Below are positions 41,308-51,899 of a stretch of 64,000 bases of DNA, one piece after another. Origin of the DNA: Neovahlkampfia damariscottae (Eukaryota > Heterolobosea > Selenaionea > Neovahlkampfiida > Neovahlkampfiidae); assembly GCA_016618085.1 (NCBI GenBank), contig JABLTG010000085.1, positions 1-64,000 of the forward strand, written 5' to 3'. Position 1 is the stretch's first letter; every line of letters starts with the position of its first letter. Both the position numbers and the translations under genes were made by a program. The notes beneath the pieces were generated by a model. That model was given only the letters and a program-made list of their open reading frames with translations, made no database searches and was not told the DNA's origin.

Positions 41308-42381
41308 ATGCTGCAACAACAACTTGTTGGACATAAAAAAATTGTCAATTCAATGGACATAAAAGATACATTGTTATCAACAGGATCTGACGTAAACATA
41401 CATTTTTTTTGAATTTCAAAGGATGGAACTTGTCGAATATATGATTTGAAGTAAAAGGAAAAACTTGCTTGTATTAAATTTTTTTAGAACAAACAAAACT
41501 ATTTGTTGTATAATTACTCCAGAGAAATCACATGTTTCAAGTTTACAATTTTCCAAAGAAAATGAATTGTTCTTTTCTTCAAAAAACAAAGTTTGAAAAT
41601 TTTGACACAATTTAATTGTTGTAGCTTTTCAGTTTTGATTTGAGAAAATTTGATATAATTTCAAGCAATTTTTTGTTAAAAAAAGAATTATCAAAAGATT
41701 CAGACAATGAAATAAATCAAATAAAATTGAACTCAGAAGGAACAAAATTGATTGCAGGAGATGATTCTGGTGCAGTTTCGATCATTGACAGCAAAAATTT
41801 TGATGTTATTTCAACAGAAAATTCACATGAAGTGATTTGCTCATCTGTTGGATTTCTTTCAAATGGTGAATATTTTTCAGGTGGAATGGATTGCAAATTT
41901 GTTCATGTGACACCAAAGAAAACTTTTAAAATTGATTTTCAAACTGAAACAAAGGATAAGAAGATTTTTAATCCTCCATTAGTTCATAGTTTAGCTACTA
42001 ATTCAAAATATATTGCTGCCGGTTTGGGAAATTCAAAATGTCAATTGATTGATGCAACAAAGTAAGTTGTTCCAAATTCGAATAATTTTAAAGTCATTCA
42101 CTCGGTTCATGCTTAGAAAATCATTCATACATTGTTAATCAAGTGTAAGATTACTTTAAAATTGATTGTTTCGAAGAGAATTTGCTGAATTCAGTCCAGA
42201 AAAATTTTTAGTTACTGGAAGTTTAGATTCCACAGTTTGTCTATGGGAATTGAAGAAGAAAAAGAGATGCAAAGAAAAAATTACAATGAAAAGTAAAGTG
42301 AATTCATTAAAAACCTCCAAAAACAATCAAGTTTTTATTTCAGATTTATCAAACGAAATTTTTATTTATCAATTTGTTTAA
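41308..42381 (+). CDS. WDR53-like WD40-repeat protein
   Basis: Six exons (41308-41391, 41422-41450, 41488-41590, 41625-42061, 42094-42144, 42177-42381) with introns of 30-37 nt give 302 residues in frame. WD40 blades are visible as GHKKIVNSMDI to DGTCRIYDL, INQIKLNSEGTKLIAGDDSG, CSSVGFLSNGEYFSGGMD and EFSPEKFLVTGSLDSTVCLW. The spacing and the short six- to seven-blade length resemble WDR53, a proposed Cul4-DDB1 substrate receptor. The last codon overlaps the last codon of the opposing F-box gene by three to four bases. Confidence 0.7.
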
Positions 42382-44346
42382 AATGAACTTTGTTTTTGGT
42401 ATTCTTTGAGTTGTTTTTCAATTTCTCGAAATTGTTGAATCTCTTCTTTTAAAGATGATTCTTCTGATTGAATATACCTATTTCGAGTCTCTTTATCGTC
42501 ATTGGTTAATTTCACACCTAAAGAATTCAATTTCAAATTTCTCTCTTGATAAAATTCCTCTGTTAATAATAATTGTACCTTCCTTGCAGTAATGCTCTCT
42601 GTAAGTCTGTGGATTGTATTTTCAATAATTTGAAGTTGCATATTTAATTCACCAACATGTTGAAGGTATTTCCTTTTTTCATTAATTTTTTCATTTTGAT
42701 TCATTGCTTCTTCTTCAATTAAATTCATAATTTCATCTGCAATTGATTGAATTTTTGGCTCTAAAGAAGTAATAATATCAACATAGATTTTTGAACAAAA
42801 ACACATGACTTGATATTTTTTGGTTCCTTTTGCAAATTGCAAATAAATATCAATCGATTCCAGAAATCTTTCTTTAATGTTCATTTCTTTGAAATCTCTT
42901 GAATCAATTAATGCCTTTACCCATTTGAAACAGGATTCAAAAATATTTTGACAATAATCTTCAGAGTTTTGTGAGTTTTCCAACCAAAGGTTTCGAAAGT
43001 GACTTGTAATTGCATTGGCTAAATAGTTTTCAACTTCACCAATGACTTGGTGACTGAATAAAGCTTCACATGTACTTTGTGTGAAAATTCTTAAAGAGTT
43101 TTGGAAATGCTTTTCGGATTTCTTCACAAAATCTTCCATTTCTAATGGGTTTGATTGATCTAATTCCAATCGTTGAGCATTTGCGTAAAATTTTGCAGTG
43201 CTTTGTAATTCTTCATTCAACATTTCTCTTGAAAAGTTTGAAATTATTTTTTCTATTGTTGGAGGTGAAATAACATTAATTTGAGACAAAAAACTTGTTA
43301 TAAAAGAACTAACTAAACTTCCATTTGGTTTCATTCTTGACCAACGATTTATTGGCCAATGAAAGCACAAAGGGGAAGTGATTTCATTTACACAAGCCCA
43401 AATATCATCAGCGTGTTTTTGTGAAGGAAATAATTTCAATCCTAAACTTTTTCCAAACCAATTTAGCAAGCAGGAAATAAAAGGAGTATTTGAAGGAATT
43501 GATGTTTCCCTTATTTCTTCAAAAATATCAAAAACTCTTGGAATTTCATTGTTTCCTCTTGTGCAGATTAATAAACTTCTCATATGATCACTACTTGCAA
43601 ATAATTGTGGATTTTTAATTTCTTCAAAAATCTATTTAAAGATAAGAACAAAAATTGATCAATAATTACGTTGTTTAACTCTTTTATCCATTTATCATTC
43701 AAATTCATGCATAATAGTACAGTTGAGCTTAATAACAAAATTAACTTCATCATTGTTTTTCTTTGTTGTTTTGAAATGTCAAACTCATCAAATGAAGCGT
43801 CCAATAAACCGTCACATTTTAAATAGATGAAAGTTTTTTTTGGTTTCTTTTTTTTTGAAATATAAGGTTTTGACCACATATATACGACTGGTTCTTTTTC
43901 ATTTGCTTCAAAAGTATCACCTTTTAAACCTAAAAGTGAATTTAAAATCTCAGATGAATATTTTGAATCGGAAGTTTCAATAGTGGAAATGAAACCAATA
44001 TTTTGTGTTTTCAATTGTTCAATGATTTCTAAAGCTCTTGGATTCACATCCCAACAAAGTTTTTTCAAGTTATATCTGAAAAACCAAATTGACTCCGATG
44101 CACCTATTGTTTCATAATTTGTGTATAAATCTTTGAGTGAAGTTGTTGGTTTTGTCTTTCTGACATTGAAATTATCTCTTTCACATAAAATTTTCCAAAG
44201 TGAAGGTTCTTTTGAAATCTCTTGAAAATCCTTATTTAACTGTTCAAGGTTTAAAATGTCTCTTTTCAATGTCAGTTAAAATGTTGTGCAAACCTTAAAG
44301 TTAAAAATGATTGTATGTGATGAATGACATCTGACGAAATGTTCAT
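42378..44346 (-). CDS. F-box protein fused to a degenerate guanylate-binding-protein domain
   Basis: Three exons (44294-44346, 43670-44261, 42378-43631; introns of 32 and 38 nt) give 632 residues. The N-terminus is an F-box: SDVIHHIQSFLTLRDIL, then ISKEPSLWKILC. Next comes a domain that follows the order of GBP/atlastin-type large GTPases: NPRALEIIEQLKTQNIGF, VYMWSKPY, FIYLKCDGLLD, LILLLSSTVLLCMNLNDKWI, LLICTRGNN and CVNEI. A long helical region and coiled coil follow. The P-loop (GxxxxGKS) reads STIETSDSK and the G3 DxxG reads KCDG, so GTP binding is unlikely. As an SCF-type receptor it may use the pseudo-GTPase for substrate recognition. The fusion is unusual. Confidence 0.75.
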
Positions 44347-44539
44347 TAGACTCATGAATTATTTGAAAAAAACAAATTGATCCAACAATTTATCAGTTCA
44401 TTGCCACGTAACGAAAAAGAATTTCATTGGTTGTCTTCCTGTTGACCAATAAATTCTACAGCAAAAAAATATTATTCAATACAATGTTTTTTTAAAACAA
44501 AAAGAATTTTCTAGTCTTTTTTTTCTTTTGAAATGAAAT

Positions 44540-44570
44540 GATTGGAGAATGTTCTAGGCAACTGATTGGA
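44540..44570 (+). promoter_or_regulatory. Paired inverted CCAAT boxes of the large RhoGEF gene
   Basis: ATTGG occurs at 44541-44545 and 44565-44569, the nearer one 28 bp before the ATG. The 250-bp gap to the F-box gene holds further CCAAT and ATTGG words near 44428 and 44453 and nothing else I recognise. Confidence 0.4.
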
Positions 44571-44597
44571 CAATAATTTTTTTAGACAACTTCTGTT

Positions 44598-47500
44598 ATG
44601 TCTAACAGCAAAAATTTATCAACACTCCAGAACTTAGATCTGGATGAAATAGCAGAAAATAAAAGAGCAAGTATCATGCTGTTACAAAAATCAGGAAAAG
44701 TTTCAAAATCAGAATTTAAATCAAAATTGGAAAGTCCTTCTTCCACTGATAATTCACCAAAAAAAACAACCGAAACAAAAATATCAGCAGATAATAGAGT
44801 GAAGTCTGTTTTTCAAAAATGGAGCATCATGGAAAAGCAATCACTTTCAGAAAAAGAAAAAAGAAAAAGCAGCGAACTTATGCACTCAGCAAGAAAACTC
44901 AGTAATACGCCAAGAAAAACAAGTCTTGAACCATATATTCCAGCCAAATCAACTTTTGTTGAATTACCAAAAGAAGACGAAAAAAAAAATAAAAAAAACA
45001 AAGGAAACAAAACTAAAAGTACAAATACTTCTCCAGAACAACAAGTTACTGTCAGAAATTCAAATACACCAAAAACGTCACCAACCAACATCTCAAATGA
45101 ACCAGAAAAAAAACAAAATGTTCCAAGCATCAATTTGAGTGCACCAAGTCCAAAAATTGAAATAGAAAATAAATCGGAAATAAAAAAAGAAAATGTCATG
45201 GAAGTTCAAAAAGTGATTGAAGAACCAAAAGATGAAAAATTGGAAGAACAACCAAAACCTCAGGAAGTAAAAGTGGAAGTTGAAAAACCAGTGGAACAAC
45301 CAAAAGATATAAAAGAATCTGAAGAAAAAATGGAAACTCAACAACAATCAGAAACAACGAAAGAAGAACCAAAAGAACTTCCAAAAGAAAATGTAAACAA
45401 TGAAAGTAAAGAATTACAAAAAGATAACGAAACAAAAAATCCTGTTATACCTGAATTAAATTTTGATACTCCAATTAAATCACCAAAAAAAACTGAAAAA
45501 CCGGAAGAAATTTTTATGAAAAAATTGGACTTGAAAACTATTCCAGATGAAGAGGAACCATTTCAAGTTGTTCATTCAGATGATGAATTTGATGATAATG
45601 ATCTCGGTATGGTGATTAACATGGAACAAAAATCAAAATTCCAAAAGTCAAAAGAAAACATAAAGAAAGAACTTTCAAAATCAGAAAATTCAATGAAATT
45701 AGATTTAGATTTATCATTACCTGGAAAAAGAACTTTGAAAAGTGGTTCTTCTTTTAAAGATTTAACAGCTACTGCTAAAGCATTACTTTCACCAAAGTCA
45801 AAAACAAAAATAAAAAATACAGGTCCACTTTCACCAAGACTTACAATTAAGGAATCAGAACAAGTTCCAATTGATAAAAGAAAAATGTTTTTAGATTCTA
45901 TTGAAAAACCTTATACCCAACCAAAAGAAACAGAATCAAATCCAGAAAAACGAAAAAAACAACGTTCACAAACATTGGCAATGCAAAAAGTTCCAAAAAT
46001 CAAAGCTCTTATAAAAGTATCACCAAGAACAGTTGAAAATTCAACAGATTTATTCAAAAGTAGTTTAGGAAGAGCTGAAAGAGAAAAGGAAGAAGCTAAA
46101 TTATTTGATAAAAGAAAATCAGAAGCAGTTGATCCAGAGATGTTGTCACAAATTTTTATTTCAAATAATCCTTCAAAAAATTTCAAAGAAATGGATGAAG
46201 AGTCATCTTCTCCATTGCAAAAACCAAGAAATAAATCATATTCAATGATTGCTGGAAGTCCACAAAGAAATAGTGCTTCACCAAGAGTACCTATAAAACC
46301 ACTTCAATTGGAAAAACTCACACACACAAATAATCTCGTAAAAAAGTTAGAATCACCTCATAAAGCTATTGATTCATTAACACCAAAATCAGGAAATACA
46401 CCAAAGGATGAAAAAAGAAAAGAAGAATTGATGAAAGAATTACAAGGTATTGTTGTTTCAATTCAATCTATCAGTTCTGTTTCTGCTGGTGGTACTCCAG
46501 TATTTTCAAATACACCAATTGCAAATTCACCAAGAGAAATTTCAGAAGATGATATTGATGATATTGTTGATGAAATATCAAATAAACCAGAATTTAAAGA
46601 AGCTATTGATATCAAAAAAAGAGATTTTATTCAATCATTATATTCAGAACAATCACCTCTTCGTTTTAGTAATTCACCTGCTGCTAAAGTTTCAGAAGGT
46701 TTTTTATTAGAAGTTAAAGATATTTTAAGAGAATATGAAAAAAATATGATTGATAAATTAGATGAACCGAATGTAGGAACTGATAAAAATGTGAATAAGG
46801 ATAAAATTCAAAAAGTGTTAAATGAAAACATTGAATATTTGAATACCAAGAATAAATCTGATAAATCTTTGGATAATGAGGGATTGATACCACCATTTAA
46901 ATCAAGAGATAAATTGTCAGAAGATGTGAGTGCATTTGAAATATCACTTCCTACAAATGATGGAATGTCACCTGAAATGTCACCAAGAGATGAAATAGAT
47001 TCTTCACGTGAATTATTAAGCCCTAGAACTCTGAAAAACTTAACTGAAAATGTATCACCAAAAACTATTGAAGCAGTATCAATTATTCAAAGAAAAATGC
47101 GTTTAAGAATTCAAAGAAGAAAACTTGTTAAACTTGCAAAATCAAGACCACCAATCGTTAAAGAAATTGAATCAACAGAAAAAAGTTACGTTAAACAACT
47201 CGAAGAAATGTTGAATTATTCAAGAAATATTCAAAAAAAGAAATTGATTGATCAAAATCAATTCAATATGTTATTTTCAAATATTGAAAATTTATACGTT
47301 TTAAATGTTCAATTATTAAGAAATATTGAAGATAGAGCTGAATACAATGTTTTTCGAGGAATTGATACAGAAGGAGATGGTGCTTTAACAGGAAGAGGTG
47401 ATTTAACTGGTAGAGGTGATTTATCAGGTCGTGGTGATTTAACAGATCGTGATGGTAATTTAACAGGACGTGAAGGAAATCCAACGAAACGTGAACCAAA

Positions 47501-49118
47501 AAAAAATGAAAAAAAAAATGAAAAAAAGAAAATTTTCAATAGAATTGCAAGAAAGAAATCAATTAAACCAGAAAATATCAATTTTGAAACAAAAGACTTG
47601 GAAGTTAATTATCAAACTCCAACAAATTCAGCATTAAATTCGAAATATACATGGAAACCAGAACAAACTATTGGTGAAATATTTTGTTATTTCATTTCAC
47701 ATTTTAAACTCTATTCAGTTTATTTGAATAATTATTCACAAGCTTCTGATCTTTTTAAAAAATTGAAAAATGATAACAAAACATTTCAAGAATTTTTAGT
47801 TAAACATAAATCTGAAAATAAATTAAAAGATTTGACAACTTTAATGATTGAACCTGTTCAAAGACTTCCTAGATATCAAATGTTACTAAATACTTTATTA
47901 AAATACACACCAAAAGAACATTATGATTATGAAAATTTGATTAAAGCTGTTGAAATGATTAATGAAGTAAATACATATTTAAATGAAAAAAAGAGAATGA
48001 AAGATACACAAATTGCATTGATGAAATTGAACACTAAATTTTCAATTGATTTGTATCAAGTTGGTCATAGAAATATTGTTGACCAATTAGAAGTGAAAGT
48101 ATCATTGAATTCAAGTCCTTGGATAAAATGTGAATGTTATTTATTTACAGATATCATTTATGTTTTTAATGTTGATGATGAATCAAAAAAAATGAAAAGA
48201 GCTTTGCATTTATCATTTTGTTCAGTTTCAGAACAACCTCATCCAATTAATGATAAAATTGTTGAATTCAAATTTTTGATTGGAAATTTGCATTTTGAAT
48301 TTGAATTTGAAGCAAAAGGAACAGCTATTAAATGGAGAAATAGATTGATTGAATTGGTGAATCAAGAGTTAAAAGAAACTAATGAATTTTCACAAGATGA
48401 TTTGACAAATTTAATTTTAGAAAGACCAGCATTGACTAGAGAACTAGAAGAAAAAAAAGAAGAATTTGATAGAACTTTGGTAGATTATGATAAAAATACC
48501 AAAAAATATGCGGATATGACACAAAGATATGATGAGATTAGAGAAGAAATCAAAACATTACCATTGGAGATTAAAAAAACTCAAGTTTTAACACAAAATG
48601 CAAAGAATAGAATTGAAAATGTTGCTGGAATTATCACTAATTTGACAAACAAAACTAAAGAAAATCAATCAAATTTGGCTAAATTATTGAGAAATGATGA
48701 AAATTCAATTAAACTCTATTTTGGTGAAAAAGTTCAAACACCAAGAAAAATTAAATATGAAGAGTATACTGATTTACCTGAAATTAAACAATTTGTTGAA
48801 AAATCAGGAGCAAATACACCAACAACACCATCAACACCAACTTTGACCCCTACACTGAAAGCTCAAAAGAAACAACATCCAAACAAAGAGGAAGTTGATA
48901 TTTTCAATTTGATTTTGAATGAAAAACTAGAAGAATTAGAAAAAACTACTTCAGAGTTGACAAAATTGCAAGCTGAAAAAACAAAATTATTGAATGTCAT
49001 TGTTCAAAGAACAAAGTATTATACAAATGAATTGAATGATGCAAAAGATAAATTGTCAAAAGCAGAAGAAGAAAATGAAGCTTTAAGAGCAGAATTATTT
49101 CAACTAAAACAAAAATAA
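44598..49118 (+). CDS. 1506-residue RhoGEF with IQ motif, split DH domain, PH and coiled coil
   Basis: A long disordered N-terminus, rich in K, E, S and P with many S-P sites, runs to about residue 820. An IQ motif follows (VSIIQRKMRLRIQRRKLV, about 826-845). The DH domain begins IVKEIESTEKSYVKQLEEML (about 850), is interrupted at about 917-1016 by a low-complexity insert with G-R-G-D-L-T repeats, and resumes with WKPEQTIGEIF and LMIEPVQRLPRYQMLL. A PH domain spans about 1135-1260, and a coiled coil runs to the end. It should activate Rho GTPases, probably under phosphorylation control through the N-terminal tail. Single exon; inverted CCAAT at 44565-44569. Confidence 0.88.
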   Translation: MSNSKNLSTLQNLDLDEIAENKRASIMLLQKSGKVSKSEFKSKLESPSSTDNSPKKTTETKISADNRVKSVFQKWSIMEKQSLSEKEKRKSSELMHSARKLSNTPRKTSLEPYIPAKSTFVELPKEDEKKNKKNKGNKTKSTNTSPEQQVTVRNSNTPKTSPTNISNEPEKKQNVPSINLSAPSPKIEIENKSEIKKENVMEVQKVIEEPKDEKLEEQPKPQEVKVEVEKPVEQPKDIKESEEKMETQQQSETTKEEPKELPKENVNNESKELQKDNETKNPVIPELNFDTPIKSPKKTEKPEEIFMKKLDLKTIPDEEEPFQVVHSDDEFDDNDLGMVINMEQKSKFQKSKENIKKELSKSENSMKLDLDLSLPGKRTLKSGSSFKDLTATAKALLSPKSKTKIKNTGPLSPRLTIKESEQVPIDKRKMFLDSIEKPYTQPKETESNPEKRKKQRSQTLAMQKVPKIKALIKVSPRTVENSTDLFKSSLGRAEREKEEAKLFDKRKSEAVDPEMLSQIFISNNPSKNFKEMDEESSSPLQKPRNKSYSMIAGSPQRNSASPRVPIKPLQLEKLTHTNNLVKKLESPHKAIDSLTPKSGNTPKDEKRKEELMKELQGIVVSIQSISSVSAGGTPVFSNTPIANSPREISEDDIDDIVDEISNKPEFKEAIDIKKRDFIQSLYSEQSPLRFSNSPAAKVSEGFLLEVKDILREYEKNMIDKLDEPNVGTDKNVNKDKIQKVLNENIEYLNTKNKSDKSLDNEGLIPPFKSRDKLSEDVSAFEISLPTNDGMSPEMSPRDEIDSSRELLSPRTLKNLTENVSPKTIEAVSIIQRKMRLRIQRRKLVKLAKSRPPIVKEIESTEKSYVKQLEEMLNYSRNIQKKKLIDQNQFNMLFSNIENLYVLNVQLLRNIEDRAEYNVFRGIDTEGDGALTGRGDLTGRGDLSGRGDLTDRDGNLTGREGNPTKREPKKNEKKNEKKKIFNRIARKKSIKPENINFETKDLEVNYQTPTNSALNSKYTWKPEQTIGEIFCYFISHFKLYSVYLNNYSQASDLFKKLKNDNKTFQEFLVKHKSENKLKDLTTLMIEPVQRLPRYQMLLNTLLKYTPKEHYDYENLIKAVEMINEVNTYLNEKKRMKDTQIALMKLNTKFSIDLYQVGHRNIVDQLEVKVSLNSSPWIKCECYLFTDIIYVFNVDDESKKMKRALHLSFCSVSEQPHPINDKIVEFKFLIGNLHFEFEFEAKGTAIKWRNRLIELVNQELKETNEFSQDDLTNLILERPALTRELEEKKEEFDRTLVDYDKNTKKYADMTQRYDEIREEIKTLPLEIKKTQVLTQNAKNRIENVAGIITNLTNKTKENQSNLAKLLRNDENSIKLYFGEKVQTPRKIKYEEYTDLPEIKQFVEKSGANTPTTPSTPTLTPTLKAQKKQHPNKEEVDIFNLILNEKLEELEKTTSELTKLQAEKTKLLNVIVQRTKYYTNELNDAKDKLSKAEEENEALRAELFQLKQK
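47385..47490 (+). repeat. In-frame G-R-G-D-L-T minisatellite within the DH domain
   Basis: Seven-codon-scale units encoding variants of LTGRGD (LTGRGD, LTGRGD, LSGRGD, LTDRDG, LTGREG) repeat about five times without breaking the frame. They lie in the predicted loop between early and late helices of the DH fold. Confidence 0.7.
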
Positions 49119-49498
49119 ATTTTTGTAAATTAACATTTAATGTCCCAATGGAATTTTAGGAAATGAAAAAATGTACACATCTTGTGAATATTTGTTATGA
49201 CACTGTCAATATTTTTTGATAATTCAGAGATTAAACTTGTTTTTCCCTTTATATATTCATTTGTATTTGTCTATCTTTCAACTTTTTTGTTTTCATTGTA
49301 AAGTGCTTTTTCTAAACCCAAAATCTCCATCAGAGAGTTTAACATTCCATATTTTGCCCAATCGCTCATATTAATATATTACATCTATATATTAATTTTA
49401 AATTATTATATTTAAATTATTCTGTTTCACCAACATTATCAAGATATTTTTGAGCTCTTTGTAAATTAATTATTTTCTCATAAGCTGTGTTTTCAAAT

Positions 49499-50060
49499 TT
49501 AGTAGGAGTATTTTTCAAAAACCTTTATATATTCCTCATTAACTTCATTATGAATTTTAGATATTTCTTCATTTCTCAATCTAACATAATCTTTTGGATA
49601 GGTCATTGCATATTGTAATAAATAATTTTCTTTTGCAATTGCATCCATTCCTAATTCTTCTGTTGGTAATGTTAATCTTCCATATTTTTTCACGTATTCT
49701 TCCCTTTTTTCATCTGATATGTTAATACTATTTTGATATTCAGATAAAAACTCATTGTATTTTTGAACAGCCATTCTACATTTAAAATATATTGATATCC
49801 ATTGAGTTTAAATCTGTTGTACACCACAACATCCATGTAATAAAGATCCTTGTTCATTGACACGAATATTGAACTAATTGTTTCTGTTTCTTTGGTATCT
49901 TTGTTAATTGTTGCCACTCTTGTTTTTCCCTGATTTCTTTGATTTTTTCTGGGTTGCATTAATCCCATGATCTTTTAACATTTTTTGTAGCTTCTTTACA
50001 TCACTAGTTAACCCTTTTGTTGGATCATTTATCAATTCCTTGATTTTTTCGTCACTCAGT
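49499..50060 (-). pseudogene. rve-type integrase remnant of the fossil element
   Basis: Coding-like pieces on the minus strand include NDPTKGLTSDVKKLQKMLK and YYMDVVVYNRFKLNGYQYI. The first resembles the N-terminal region of Polinton integrases (a D/N-P-S/T-x-G-L segment, then a helix with K-K-L). The second resembles the first aspartate strand of the DDE catalytic core (MDxxVYxRF...YxYIL). Only the part around the first catalytic strand is clear. The remnant is broken in several places. The plain reading is a fossil of a virus-like element, not an expressed enzyme. Confidence 0.5.
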
Positions 50061-50156
50061 ATATAATAATATTAATATAGATTTTAATTAATTTAATTTA
50101 AAAAATATTTTTTGGGTTTAAAGAATTAAAAATATATCCTATTATTATATTATCTA

Positions 50157-51122
50157 ATGGTTAGTCTAACTAAACTCGCAGAAGATTATAAAAATAAACA
50201 AGTTGAAATCTTACAAGAAGGTGATGAATATTATTACTTCTATCCAAGCAAAGGATGGAATAGAAAATATTTATTTGATCAACAATTTAAAGCAATCTAC
50301 AAGAAAAACTATTATGTTCCAAAGGTGGTTGATGTTGAAGCTGAAATTGAAAAAGATGAAAAAGTTGAAAAAGTCAAAAAACAAAAATCAAAAGTTGAAG
50401 AAGTACCAAAACAAGCAGATGAAGAAAATACAGGTTCAAAATACTCTGTTCATGTTACTTTTTGGCGTGATACTGGTGATGAAAACAAACCTATTGTTCC
50501 AATTAGAGAAGGTACTTATACAATTAACGCAAAACCTGAACACATTGAAAAATTAAAAAACTACAAAAACATTAAAAATTACACTTATAACTTTGTAAAA
50601 CTTTACGTTGGTGATAATCATGCTTTCAAAAATAGACCTGCAAAATTAATTAAATATCAAACAGGTGCTGGACCTAACAGAGATCAAACTGTCCCAATTG
50701 AACAAGAAAACTATGAATTCATCAGAAGAAATTTCATCGATTATTTACCAACTGAACTTGAAAAAAATCTATTCGAGTTGAACATGTATCTTAGTGAATA
50801 TATTTCATTTGATAAATTTGTTAAAGTCAACTCCAAGAAAAAGAATTTGAAAAAAGCAAAATTAAGATCTGAATTATGTGAAACCATTAATAATAAAGCA
50901 ATTGACTATAAAGGTAAATCTTTGAAACAAATTATTAAAAATAATGAATTGAATGATAATTTAAAATCTGGTGCTTGTTCATATACCAGTTTAATTCAAA
51001 TATATGGAGAAGAACCAAAAATTAAATTAAATAATAAATTAATTACTTACGAAAATTTGTTTAAATTCTTTCATGGTAGAAAATACAAAAAAACTGATGA
51101 TTTATCTTTATCCGCTGAATAA
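50157..51122 (+). CDS. 321-residue frame within the fossil island, possible polymerase N-terminal region
   Basis: This is the only long open frame of the island. It is lysine-rich and has no intron. Visible segments are YYYFYPSKGWNRKYLF, KYSVHVTFWRD, TYTINAKPEHIEKLKNY, SGACSYTSLIQIYGEEP and LITYENLFKFFHG. The last two loosely recall the N-terminal region of protein-primed type B DNA polymerases of Polintons, but no polymerase or exonuclease motif is present, so this is a guess. It belongs to the same AT-rich island as the integrase remnant and is read divergently from it. Whether it is expressed is unknown. Confidence 0.35.
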   Translation: MVSLTKLAEDYKNKQVEILQEGDEYYYFYPSKGWNRKYLFDQQFKAIYKKNYYVPKVVDVEAEIEKDEKVEKVKKQKSKVEEVPKQADEENTGSKYSVHVTFWRDTGDENKPIVPIREGTYTINAKPEHIEKLKNYKNIKNYTYNFVKLYVGDNHAFKNRPAKLIKYQTGAGPNRDQTVPIEQENYEFIRRNFIDYLPTELEKNLFELNMYLSEYISFDKFVKVNSKKKNLKKAKLRSELCETINNKAIDYKGKSLKQIIKNNELNDNLKSGACSYTSLIQIYGEEPKIKLNNKLITYENLFKFFHGRKYKKTDDLSLSAE

Positions 51123-51899
51123 CTTGTTAAATTCTTTGATCATTTTAATTTATCATATTCATTTGATGTTTTTCTAAATCCAAATCTAAATAATCTTCGC
51201 TTGAAAGTTCAATTTCGATGTTTGGATTCACTGCAAATCCATACCAAATTTCCAAAATTTGAAAATTGAGTTTAAGAATGGCATTATTGTTGTATTGCTA
51301 ATTTGAGCATATAAAACGATCATATATTTTGTTATAATAAGGTTCATCAAATACTTCTTCTTTCAAAAATCTAGTAATATTTTTTAAATGTTGAAAAGCT
51401 ACTTTATAATATTTCTCTTCCATTAAACATTCAAAAAAGTAACAAAACTCATCAAAACATTCTTGGTAAATCATCAGAATGTTAGGCCAAGAAGAAGGTA
51501 AACTGAGAAACAACATTAAGTATATTAAAATACTTACTTATATTCTAAATCGTTCAATTCTTTTGATCGTTCCTGAGGAATATTAAAAAGAAAGCCAAAA
51601 TTTTTAATATTGTTGAGTTAATAATAGTCTTCATTTTTTAACTGTATTTTAACTCTTTAATTTGTTTCAATATATCCTTTTTGTTTAAATTGGACTTGAG
51701 ATGAATCTGTAAGTTTTATGACTTTATAGGTAAAATGATGATGAAAATGCTCATTTAAATCTTGTTTGATTTGTGTCAATTTGTTATTTTTATATTGTTG
51801 CAAAGTTTTTACATTTCTATTATTTAAAAAAAGTTTTGAATATTTGGCCATTGTCAAAATCATAAATTTTGTTGTTTATTTCAATGTTAATTAAAATAT

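Noticed and set aside
49271-49369. A 32-residue open frame starting MSDWAKYG
   Set aside because: Too short to support by itself and located in the AT-rich fossil island. It is mentioned only as a coding-like stretch.
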